NCBI GenBank assembly: GCA_964417885.1
Contig: CAYQKN010000103.1
Coordinates: 1 to 13,453, forward strand
Length of the DNA stretch: 13,453 nt
From: UKL13-2 sp964417885
GTDB lineage: Bacteria > Pseudomonadota > Gammaproteobacteria > Burkholderiales > Usitatibacteraceae
Direction: 5' to 3'
Notes under the pieces: model-generated
What the model saw: the letters and a program-made list of their open reading frames with translations, nothing else
Told to the model about the DNA's origin: nothing
Databases searched by the model: none
In this document: piece after piece, positions 6,586 to 13,453 of the stretch
How positions within the stretch are numbered: the stretch's first letter is position 1
How the letters are laid out: every line of letters starts with the position of its first letter
Program-made: the position numbers and the translations under genes

Positions 6586-8949
6586 ATGGCCACCGGCGGA
6601 TTTCTTTCCAGGCTGACATCGACTGCTGCGTCGCGCTACGCCGCTGCGCTGATCTGTTTTGCCGCACTTGCATTGTTCGCGGCCAAGACCATTCGCATCG
6701 AGAGTGACTTTACGGCGTTCCTGCCACCATCGACCACGCCGGAAGAGCGCCTGCTGCTTGCGCAGTTGAAGGACGGCCTGGTGTCGCGCCTGATGCTGGT
6801 TGCCCTGCAAGGGGCCGACGAGAAGACATTGGCTCAGAGCAGTCGCAGGCTGGCGGATCGCCTGGGCCGCGCCGCGGAGTTTGCATACGCCGCCAACGGC
6901 AGCCTGAACCAGTTCGTCGCGCAGGGCGAAGTACTGCTGCGCCATCGTTATGCCCTGAGTCCCGCCGTGAATGCCGAGAAATTCTCGGTGGCGGGATTGC
7001 GCGCGGCGCTGGATGAGCAACTGGCGCAAATGACGTCACCGTTCGGCGCGTTGTCGAGAACCATCATGGCACGCGACCCTACCGGCGAATTGCTTGCCAT
7101 TGTCCGCCAGTTCGATGCTGGCGCGATGCCGGCACTGCGCCAGGGCGTATGGTTCAGCGCAGATGGAAAGCGCGCCTTCCTGATCGCCCAGACACGTGCC
7201 CCCGGTTTTGACAGCGAGCGCCAGGAGCAGGCCATGGCGGCCGTTCGCAGCGCGCTTGCGGAGGATAGTCCGCAAGTCAGCGCCATCCTCAGCGGACCGG
7301 GCGTATTCGCCGCCGAGTCCCGCCAACTGATTCGCCGCGATGCCGAGAGGCTCAGCTTGCTGTCGGCGTCGGTGATCCTCGCCATGCTGATCTTTGTTTA
7401 TCGCTCACTGCTTCCCGTCGCCTTGGTATCCATCCCGGTGTTCCTCGGCCTGCTGATCGGCGTGCTGGTTGTCAATGCGCTATTCGGTTCGGTGCATGCC
7501 ATTACGCTGGGGTTTGCTGCCACGTTGATCGGCGAAGCAGTCGACTACCCCAGTTACCTGTTGCTCAATACCGCGCCGGGCGAGGCCGCGCGCGATGCGG
7601 CGCGACGTCTGCGCGTCACGCTGGCGTTGGCGGTCATGTCGACGGTGGTCAGCGCTCTGGCGCTGACTCTGTCCAGTTTCAAGGGGCTGGCTCAACTCGG
7701 CGTGCTCACCATGGTGGGTGTGCTGGTCGCCGGTGTGGTCACGCAGTTCCTGATCCCGTGGCTTCTTGGTGATCGCAAGCTCGCATTTCGCCGGCTCGAC
7801 CTGCCTGCTGGCGAATTCCTTGTCCAATCGCGGTGGCCGGCCGTCATGGCTGCCCTGGCCGTCGCATGCGCCGGGGCCGCGCTTGTCCAGCAACATCCGG
7901 CATGGTGGCAGCGGGACCTTGCAGGAATCAGCCCGGTGCCACCGGCCATGCGGCTGCAGGACGCTGAACTGCGCCGCGAAATGGGAGCGCCTGAAGTCAG
8001 TGTATTTCTGGCGAGTCGTGGCAACAGTCAGCAAGCCGCGTTGCAGGCGGCCGAGGATGCACTGCCGCTGTTGCAGCGCTGGCAGCAGGCAAAACTGGTT
8101 CGCAGCTTCGATTCGCCTGCCTGGTATTTGCCTGTCGCCGCCACCCAGCGGGCAAGGCTGGACCGGCTGCCCGAGCCGGGCGCGCTGGAGCAAAACCTGG
8201 CGCAGGCCTTGCGGGGCCTTGCGTTCCGTCCGGACGCGTTCCAGCCTTTTGTCGCCGACGTTGCGGCGGCCAGGGCCGCGCCACCGGTCACGCTCGCTTC
8301 TTACGCGGGTACGCCGCTGGGCGCGAAACTGGGCGCCCTGGTGGTCGAGCTTGACGGTCAGTGGCTGGTGTTGACGCCGCTGGGCGGCGTGACCGACACG
8401 GCAACGCTGACGCGGGATCTGGCCGCGAATCCGCGTGCGCAGGTTAACAATCAGGTTGTGGACCTGAAGCAGGTTTCTTCCGACATGGTCGACGGATTCC
8501 GGCGCGAAGCCTTGGCGCAGGCGGGCTGGGGCGCCGCCCTGATACTGCTTTTGCTCGCTGTCGGCCTGCGTTCGGTGAAACGGACATTGCACGTCGCGGT
8601 TCCCGTGGCGGCCGCACTGGTCCTGACCGTTGGCATGCTGGTCGCATTGGGTGAGCGCCTGAGTGTATTCCACCTGGTCGCGCTGCTTCTGGTGCTGGGG
8701 ATCGGGCTGAACTACGCACTGTTCTTTGAGCGTAGCGCGGCCGGCGCGGAAGAACGGTTGCGTACACGGTTGGCGCTGGCGGTTTGCAGTACATCGACGG
8801 TGGTTACATTCGGCCTTCTTGCGTTATCCTCGACCCCCGTGCTGCATGCGATCGGTACTACCGTTGCGCTGGGTGCATTGTTGGCGCTGCTGATGTCCGC
8901 GCTTTGGGCGCGGAGCAGGGCGCCATCGCCGACCACAGAGCGTGGGTAG
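6586..8949 (+). CDS. MMPL/RND-family exporter of the polyene product
   Basis: 787 residues with the duplicated RND layout. TM1 is at ~17-35, followed by a large periplasmic loop to ~255; five helices span ~256-400; TM7 is at ~419-435, followed by a second periplasmic loop; five helices span ~644-782. The first half carries GEAVDYPSY with Asp320-Tyr321 in the position of the proton-relay Asp-Tyr pair of MmpL proteins. The equivalent in the second half is GIGLNYALFF, with Asn709 instead of Asp. APE clusters carry an exporter of this kind (ApeM, as I recall), presumed to lift the lipid-linked polyene from the inner membrane using the proton gradient. ATG 6586 is 12 bases after the LolA-like stop and lacks an obvious Shine-Dalgarno, but the protein begins as expected, just before TM1. 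No truncation is visible. Confidence 0.9.
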   Translation: MATGGFLSRLTSTAASRYAAALICFAALALFAAKTIRIESDFTAFLPPSTTPEERLLLAQLKDGLVSRLMLVALQGADEKTLAQSSRRLADRLGRAAEFAYAANGSLNQFVAQGEVLLRHRYALSPAVNAEKFSVAGLRAALDEQLAQMTSPFGALSRTIMARDPTGELLAIVRQFDAGAMPALRQGVWFSADGKRAFLIAQTRAPGFDSERQEQAMAAVRSALAEDSPQVSAILSGPGVFAAESRQLIRRDAERLSLLSASVILAMLIFVYRSLLPVALVSIPVFLGLLIGVLVVNALFGSVHAITLGFAATLIGEAVDYPSYLLLNTAPGEAARDAARRLRVTLALAVMSTVVSALALTLSSFKGLAQLGVLTMVGVLVAGVVTQFLIPWLLGDRKLAFRRLDLPAGEFLVQSRWPAVMAALAVACAGAALVQQHPAWWQRDLAGISPVPPAMRLQDAELRREMGAPEVSVFLASRGNSQQAALQAAEDALPLLQRWQQAKLVRSFDSPAWYLPVAATQRARLDRLPEPGALEQNLAQALRGLAFRPDAFQPFVADVAAARAAPPVTLASYAGTPLGAKLGALVVELDGQWLVLTPLGGVTDTATLTRDLAANPRAQVNNQVVDLKQVSSDMVDGFRREALAQAGWGAALILLLLAVGLRSVKRTLHVAVPVAAALVLTVGMLVALGERLSVFHLVALLLVLGIGLNYALFFERSAAGAEERLRTRLALAVCSTSTVVTFGLLALSSTPVLHAIGTTVALGALLALLMSALWARSRAPSPTTERG

Positions 8950-8996
8950 GCGGGCAACAGCTTGCGACCGTCCCGATCCATCTTGTCCATCAACCA

Positions 8997-10190
8997 ATGA
9001 CCCTCGCAATTTCGTCCTATACCGCCAGCAATGCAACCGGCCTCGGCAAGGTTGCGATGGCGCTTGCGTTGCGCACCGGGCGCAGCGGACTGACGCCGAA
9101 CGATCTCGATTGGGCACCGTTGCCCTGCTGGATCGGCAGGATCCGCGAACTCGATGGCGCCGGCCGGGTTGAGTTCCCTGCAGCGCTTCGGGAATTCGAT
9201 TGCCGCAACAACCGGCTTGCGCTGCTGGCCCTGGAGCAGGATGGCTTTGTGACAGCCGCCGCGGAGGCCAGAGCGCGCTATGGACCAGAACGAGTCGGCG
9301 TATTTATCGGCACCAGCACGTCAGGAATCCTGTCGACCGAGCTTGCTTACCAGCGGCGCGATCCGCAAACCGGACGCCTGCCCGCCGACTATCGCTACGA
9401 AACAACCCACAATCTCGATGCGACCACCGAGTTCGTGCGCAGGGTGCTGGCCCTCACCGGGCCGGCAATGACCATATCCACGGCCTGTTCGTCGAGTGCG
9501 AAGGTCTTCGGCCTCGCCGAGCGCTTCATTCGCCTTGGGTTGATCGACGCGGCAGTGGTTGGTGGCGTGGATAGTCTCTGTCATACCACCCTGTACGGAT
9601 TTAATTCATTGCAGCTGGTGGCGCCCGATGTTTGCCGGCCCTTCGACGTCGCGCGTCGTGGATTATCCATCGGTGAGGGGGCCGGTTTTGCGCTGGTGGA
9701 AGGCGTGGCGTCCAGCCGTGCCGGCGTACATTTGCTGGGTTATGGTGAGAGCAGCGACGCGCACCACATGTCGACACCACATCCACAGGGCGAGGGTGCG
9801 AGTCGCGCGATGCGCGAGGCCCTGGATCGCGCGATGCTGATTCCCGCCGATATCGATTACATCAATTTTCACGGCACGGCCACACCGGCCAACGATCGCG
9901 CCGAAGATCATGCCGTGCACGAGGTATTTGGCGGAACCACTGCCTGTTCGTCAACCAAGGGATTCACCGGCCATACGCTGGGCGCGGCGGGAATGACCGA
10001 GGCGGCGGTCGCCTTGCTTTCGATCGAGCACGGATTCATTCCCGGCAGCCCCACCACCGAACATGTCGACCCGCAGAGCCGTTGCAATATCGTCCTCGCG
10101 GGTCGCAGGGCGCCGGTGAAACGCGTGATGAGCAACAGCTTTGGTTTTGGCGGAAGCAACTGCGTGTTGTTGTTCGGAAGCGCAGCCTGA
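8997..10190 (+). CDS. Beta-ketoacyl-ACP synthase (FabF-like, ApeO-type) of the polyene PKS
   Basis: 397 residues with a full thiolase-fold ketosynthase and the complete catalytic set: Cys164 in TACSSSAKVFG, His292 in NFHGTATPAND, Lys321 and His326 in KGFTGHTLGAAG. A glycine-rich end, SNSFGFGGSNCVLLFG, closes the fold. It should perform decarboxylative Claisen condensation of malonyl-ACP with the aryl starter and later intermediates. ATG 8997 gives the usual N-terminus (MTLAISSYTASNATGLGK); the open frame upstream lies inside the exporter gene. No strong Shine-Dalgarno is seen in the 47-base gap. It is followed with a one-base overlap (TGATG) by the short ketosynthase-like gene, the arrangement expected for an obligate KS:CLF pair (ApeO:ApeC). 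Confidence 0.93.
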   Translation: MTLAISSYTASNATGLGKVAMALALRTGRSGLTPNDLDWAPLPCWIGRIRELDGAGRVEFPAALREFDCRNNRLALLALEQDGFVTAAAEARARYGPERVGVFIGTSTSGILSTELAYQRRDPQTGRLPADYRYETTHNLDATTEFVRRVLALTGPAMTISTACSSSAKVFGLAERFIRLGLIDAAVVGGVDSLCHTTLYGFNSLQLVAPDVCRPFDVARRGLSIGEGAGFALVEGVASSRAGVHLLGYGESSDAHHMSTPHPQGEGASRAMREALDRAMLIPADIDYINFHGTATPANDRAEDHAVHEVFGGTTACSSTKGFTGHTLGAAGMTEAAVALLSIEHGFIPGSPTTEHVDPQSRCNIVLAGRRAPVKRVMSNSFGFGGSNCVLLFGSAA

Positions 10191-10969
10191 TGCGAGTTTC
10201 GATCGCCACGGTCGGTGTTTTGGCGCCCGGGCTGGCGGACTGGAAAGCGACGAAAGCCGTGCTCGCCAGTGAGGTTGCCTATGTCGCAGCAGCGCTTGAG
10301 CCGCCGCAACCAATTTGTCTCGCGCCGGCCGAACGGCGCCGCAGCAGCCCGACCGTGCGTCTGGCCATTGCGGCGGCCGAGCAGGCATTGGGTCAGACGT
10401 CGATCGTGCCACAGGATATGGCGATGGTGTTCTCGTCGTACGAAGCGGCCGGCGTCATTACCCACCAGCTGTGCGAGGCGTTGGCAGCGGGGCGTGAAGT
10501 GTCCCCCACCCAATTCCACAACTCAGTCCACAATGCGCCGAGCGGTTACTACAGCATCGCCATGAATGCCAGGCGTGCCGCAACCAGCATCTGTCGCGGG
10601 GAGTGGAGTTTTGCGGCCGGCTTGCTCAGCGCCGCGGCGCAGGCGGTTGCAGACGATGTCCCGGTACTCTACGTTTGCTACGATAGTCCGTTGCCATCTC
10701 CGGTTTGTGACGTCATGCCCGTGATCGAGTCGACGGCGATTGCGCTGGTTCTGGCGCCCTATGCAAGTTCCAATGCGCTGGCAACCTGGGATATTTCCAT
10801 CAATCCGCGAACCGGCTTGACGGTGTGGCCAGAGTGGATTCCGCCAGCGTGGCATGCCAACGCCTGTGCACGCGGTTTTGCCGCGCTGGACTTGTTGGCT
10901 CATCCTCTGCGAAACGTGGCGATGGTGCCGCTCTCACCAGAACTCGATCTCAAGGTGATTCGATGTTAG
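10190..10969 (+). CDS. Short ketosynthase-like chain length factor (ApeC-type)
   Basis: 259 residues, much shorter than a real ketosynthase (~400). It matches the short 'ketoacyl synthase N-terminal 2' type found beside APE ketosynthases. Recognisable blocks are VRLAIAAAEQAL (~56-67), FSSYEAAGVITHQLCEAL (~81-98), QFHNSVHNAPSGYYSIAMN (~109-126) and SFAAGLLSAAAQAV (~140-153). The catalytic TACSSS block and both active-site His motifs are absent, so it should be inactive in condensation. It probably pairs with the preceding ketosynthase to shape the cavity and set polyene length. ATG 10190 shares one base with the upstream stop; earlier in-frame starts lie inside the ketosynthase gene. The end overlaps the next start by seven bases (ATGTTAG). 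Confidence 0.85.
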   Translation: MRVSIATVGVLAPGLADWKATKAVLASEVAYVAAALEPPQPICLAPAERRRSSPTVRLAIAAAEQALGQTSIVPQDMAMVFSSYEAAGVITHQLCEALAAGREVSPTQFHNSVHNAPSGYYSIAMNARRAATSICRGEWSFAAGLLSAAAQAVADDVPVLYVCYDSPLPSPVCDVMPVIESTAIALVLAPYASSNALATWDISINPRTGLTVWPEWIPPAWHANACARGFAALDLLAHPLRNVAMVPLSPELDLKVIRC

Positions 10970-11433
10970 CTGAGCTGGACAGCCAGGGCATCGCCGCACG
11001 CGTGCCGCATGCCGGCCGCATGTGCCTCCTGGATCGGGTGTTGCGTTGGGATGAAAGCAGTCTTCGCTGTGCCGCGATCTCGCACCGCGATGCCGACAAT
11101 CCCCTGCGCGAGCCCGCAGGCCTCAGCACGCTGGCAGGCATCGAGTATGCGGCCCAGGCCGCTGCGGTGCACGGCTCGCTGCTTCATGGCGCAACAAGTC
11201 CCCGTAACGGCGTGTTGGCCGCACTCAAGAACGTAACGGCGACACGCCCCTGGCTGCACCAGGTCACGGAAGAAATCGAGGTAGAGGTGACCCTGTTGCA
11301 CAGCGACGCGGCAGGCGGGATCTTTGCGTTTGCGCTTTTTGCCGGACGCGAAAGTCTAATGAGCGGACAATTTACGCTCATGTACGTCGATCGCGGCAAA
11401 AGCGGCAACGACTTTCGAGACGGGAACGTATGA
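10963..11433 (+). CDS. Hotdog-fold 3-hydroxyacyl-ACP dehydratase (ApeP-type)
   Basis: 156 residues. The FabA/FabZ-like start RVPHAGRMCLLDRV holds the putative catalytic His16, and GIEYAAQAAAVHG (59-71) supplies the acidic/amide partner region (Glu61, Gln65) on the central helix. The stretch SHRDADNPLREPAGL between them is typical of ApeP-like proteins. It should dehydrate 3-hydroxyacyl-ACP to the trans-2-enoyl form during chain extension, most likely as partner of the ApeI-like domain fused to the ligase. ATG 10963 has AAGGT at 10952-10956, and the first codons overlap the CLF stop; the longer open frame upstream lies inside the CLF gene and is not used. The stop overlaps the ketoreductase start by four bases (ATGA). 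Confidence 0.88.
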   Translation: MLAELDSQGIAARVPHAGRMCLLDRVLRWDESSLRCAAISHRDADNPLREPAGLSTLAGIEYAAQAAAVHGSLLHGATSPRNGVLAALKNVTATRPWLHQVTEEIEVEVTLLHSDAAGGIFAFALFAGRESLMSGQFTLMYVDRGKSGNDFRDGNV

Positions 11434-12149
11434 AGCGTGCGTTGGTAACAGGAGGCAGCGGCGCCATCGGCGCGGCGATTTGCCGCGAATTGTCGGCGCG
11501 CGGATTTCACGTCGTGGTGCACGCCAACCAGCGGCTGACCGAAGCGGCGTTTCTTGCGGCGACACTGCGGGAGGGTGGCGGCAGTGCGGAAGCGGTGGCA
11601 TTCGATGTATGCGACAACGCGGCGACCGCCCGTGCGCTGGCATTGCTTGTTGAGGCGGGGCCGATACAAGCGCTGGTCAACAATGCGGGCATTCACGACG
11701 ACATGTTGATGCCGGCCATGGATGAGAAACGTTGGCGGCGGGTGATCGATGTGAGCCTGAACGGCTTCTACAATGTGACGCAGCCGCTCTTGATGCCGAT
11801 GATACGTACCCGCTGGGGACGAATCGTCACCATCACTTCCGTGGCTGGATTGCTGGGCAATCGGGGCCAGGTGAACTACTCGGCCGCAAAAGCCGGTTTG
11901 CATGGCGCCACCAAGGCCCTGGCGCTGGAAGTGGCATCGCGCGGCATTACCGTCAACGCGGTCGCGCCGGGCGTCATCGAATCGCCCATGCTGGCAGAGG
12001 CCTTTCCGCCAGAACGCATCAAACAACTTGTGCCACTCGGGCGAGCCGGCCGGCCCGAGGAAGTGGCTGCAACGGTCGGCTTTCTGTGCTCGGAGCAGGC
12101 AGGGTATATATCCGGACAGGTCATCAGCGTAGATGGTGCAATGACGTGA
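11430..12149 (+). CDS. 3-oxoacyl-ACP reductase (FabG-like SDR, ApeQ-type)
   Basis: 239 residues, a classical short-chain dehydrogenase. The cofactor loop TGGSGAIG is at 7-14, NNAG at 84-87, and the catalytic tetrad Asn111-Ser137-Tyr150-Lys154 is complete (VNYSAAKAG). The end ISGQVISVDGAMT is the usual FabG C-terminus. It reduces the 3-oxoacyl-ACP made by the ketosynthase, probably with NADPH; there is no enoyl reductase in the window, which fits a polyene product. ATG 11430 overlaps the dehydratase stop by four bases. It is the last gene of the overlapping run; a 78-base gap with its own ribosome-binding site follows before the halogenase-like gene. Confidence 0.93.
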   Translation: MKRALVTGGSGAIGAAICRELSARGFHVVVHANQRLTEAAFLAATLREGGGSAEAVAFDVCDNAATARALALLVEAGPIQALVNNAGIHDDMLMPAMDEKRWRRVIDVSLNGFYNVTQPLLMPMIRTRWGRIVTITSVAGLLGNRGQVNYSAAKAGLHGATKALALEVASRGITVNAVAPGVIESPMLAEAFPPERIKQLVPLGRAGRPEEVAATVGFLCSEQAGYISGQVISVDGAMT

Positions 12150-12212
12150 TGAGTCGCAGATTCCGTTGATCAAGACAGCCCCCGCACGCCAATGGCGCCG
12201 CGAACAGCAACC

Positions 12213-12219
12213 AGAAGGA
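12213..12219 (+). promoter_or_regulatory. Shine-Dalgarno for the halogenase-like gene
   Basis: AGAAGGA lies eight bases before ATG 12228 and fixes the start of the final gene. No clear promoter is visible in the 12150-12212 gap, so read-through from the upstream operon is likely. Confidence 0.65.
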
Positions 12220-12227
12220 TCTAACCC

Positions 12228-13453
12228 ATGCCAAGAGTCGAAATAAATACGGTGCCCGAGGCCGAGCGCCGTTGTGAGGTCTTTGTCATCGGCTGTGGCC
12301 CCGCCGGCTCAACCATCAGCACGCTACTGGCGGAAAGAGGTCGTGATGTGGCGGTCGTGGACAAGGATCGGCACCCTCGATTTCACATTGGTGAATCGCT
12401 GTTGCCACTCAATATGCCGATTTTGCAGAGGCTGGGAGTGTGGGAGGAACTGAATCAGATCGGCATCCGCAAGGACGCCGCCGAATTTGAATCACACCTG
12501 CATGGCAAGACGGTTTGTTTCGAATTTTCACAGGCATTTGACAAGCGCTGGCCGCATGCCTTTCAGGTGCGCCGGTCGGAATTCGATCACATGCTGCTAC
12601 GCAATGCTGCAACCAAGGGCGCTCGCGTCCACGAAGGCGCGCGAGTAACCTCAGTCGAGTTCGGCAGTCTTGCCCGGAATGAAGATACCGTCGTCACGCT
12701 AAAGCTTGACGATGGGGCCACGCAAGTCTGGCGCACCCGTTTCCTGGTTGACGCGTCCGGGCGAGATACCTTTCTGTCTGACCGTTTCGGCATCAAGCGA
12801 AAAAACAGGAAACACGCCAGCGCGGCCGTGTTCGGCCACTTCCGAAATGCCCGCCGCAATCCCGGCAGCGCCGAAGGCAACATCACCATTGTCTGGTTTA
12901 CCCACGGCTGGTTCTGGTTCATTCCGCTCAAGGACGGCACCACCAGTGTGGGTGCGGTTTGCTGGCCGGCATACATGAAGTCCCGCACCAGCGATCCGAC
13001 CACGTTTTTCATGCAAACCATCGCCATGGCGCCCGAGATTTCCGCAAGACTTGCCGGCGCCGAACTCACGGCGCCGGTCACCGCGACCGGCAATTACTCC
13101 TACGCTTCCGAGCGCATGACGGGAGACGGCTACCTGATGGTCGGCGATGCCTGGGCATTCATCGATCCGGTTTTTTCCAGCGGTGTTTACCTGGCAATGA
13201 ACAGTTCCATGCTTGGGGCCGACGTCGTCGACAACGTATTGAATGATCCCGCAAGCGCGCCGCGACTCTACCGTCAATTCGACCGCACGGTGCGTCGTGG
13301 CGTGGGCACTTTTTCATGGCTGATATATCGCATGACCTCGCCGGTAATACGCAAACTGTTCATGGCGCCGCGCAATGTCTTCGGCGTCCAGTCGGCCGTG
13401 GTTTCGCTGTTGGCGGGCGACGTGTTTCGCTCGGGCCCGGTTCGCCCGCGGCT
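12228..13453 (+). CDS. Flavin-dependent halogenase-family protein, 3' end beyond the window
   Basis: 408 codons are visible with no stop before the edge, so the gene is 3'-truncated by the window. The FAD-binding GxGxxG is IGCGPAG (21-27), followed by the beta-strand end VVDKD (43-47). HIGESLLPLNMPILQRLG (53-70) is the strand-helix pattern of the carrier-protein/phenol halogenases. Both halogenase signatures are present: WxWxIP as WFWFIP (228-233) and Fx.Px.Sx.G as FIDPVFSSG (311-319). Lys82, in IRKDAAEF, is a candidate for the catalytic lysine. Next to APE genes the likely substrate is the aryl head group or ACP-bound starter; Xanthomonas makes brominated aryl polyenes. A non-halogenating flavin monooxygenase of the same superfamily is the main alternative. 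ATG 12228 is supported by AGAAGGA upstream. Confidence 0.82.
   Translation, partial: MPRVEINTVPEAERRCEVFVIGCGPAGSTISTLLAERGRDVAVVDKDRHPRFHIGESLLPLNMPILQRLGVWEELNQIGIRKDAAEFESHLHGKTVCFEFSQAFDKRWPHAFQVRRSEFDHMLLRNAATKGARVHEGARVTSVEFGSLARNEDTVVTLKLDDGATQVWRTRFLVDASGRDTFLSDRFGIKRKNRKHASAAVFGHFRNARRNPGSAEGNITIVWFTHGWFWFIPLKDGTTSVGAVCWPAYMKSRTSDPTTFFMQTIAMAPEISARLAGAELTAPVTATGNYSYASERMTGDGYLMVGDAWAFIDPVFSSGVYLAMNSSMLGADVVDNVLNDPASAPRLYRQFDRTVRRGVGTFSWLIYRMTSPVIRKLFMAPRNVFGVQSAVVSLLAGDVFRSGPVRPR

Noticed and set aside
5851..7029. Long open frame on the minus strand (392 codons)
   Set aside because: Antisense to the acyltransferase, LolA-like and exporter genes, all of which have clear family motifs. 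No recognisable protein features.
7480..8673. Long open frame on the minus strand (397 codons)
   Set aside because: Lies wholly inside the exporter gene. Its translation is Arg/Gln/His-rich without any domain; it is a GC-rich shadow frame.
12149..12169. Tiny open frame MSRRFR with an ATGA overlap after the ketoreductase
   Set aside because: Only six codons. Probably chance, or at most a leader-type frame; no ribosome-binding site or conservation evidence is visible.

Overview
This GC-rich window looks proteobacterial, most likely from a betaproteobacterium or a close gammaproteobacterial relative. The evidence is the style of the H+-pyrophosphatase (DNVGDCAGMAADLFETYAV, GPITDNAGGIAEMA) and an aryl-polyene (APE) pigment gene set of the kind found in E. 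coli, Xenorhabdus and Xanthomonas. The species call is inference. All genes supported here lie on the + strand.

Layout: (1) 1-1523 holds the 3' part of hppA, a membrane proton-pumping pyrophosphatase. It is broken near 741 by an apparent internal deletion plus frameshift, carries an unusual Ala/Pro-rich tail, and is followed by a near-perfect palindromic terminator (1546-1576). (2) 1789-2196 encodes a small exported protein of unknown function, followed by a strong hairpin without a U-tract. (3) 2325-12149 is a tightly packed, partly overlapping run of ten genes: ACP, small polytopic membrane protein, AMP-forming aryl-acid ligase fused to a FabZ-like dehydratase, LpxL-like acyltransferase, LolA-like periplasmic carrier, MMPL/RND exporter, ketosynthase, short chain-length-factor-like ketosynthase, second hotdog dehydratase, and FabG-like ketoreductase. 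(4) From 12228 to the window edge is a 3'-truncated flavin-dependent halogenase-family gene with its own Shine-Dalgarno sequence.

How the genes work together (knowledge of APE pathways plus inference): the ligase activates an aromatic acid starter (a hydroxybenzoate in Xanthomonas) and loads it on the ACP. The KS:CLF pair extends it with malonyl units. Ketoreductase and the two hotdog dehydratases reduce and dehydrate each unit without enoyl reduction, so conjugated double bonds accumulate. The membrane acyltransferase, LolA-like protein and MMPL exporter would esterify the polyene to a lipid and move it to the outer membrane. The halogenase-like enzyme suggests a halogenated product comparable to the brominated xanthomonadins.

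Points most worth a second look are the ligase-dehydratase fusion, the halogenase with both family motifs intact, an HX4H in place of HX4(D/E) in the acyltransferase, an Asp-to-Asn change in the second half of the exporter, and the lesion in hppA. No tRNA, rRNA, CRISPR array, insertion sequence or replication origin was seen. No gene-free stretch exceeds about 270 bases.
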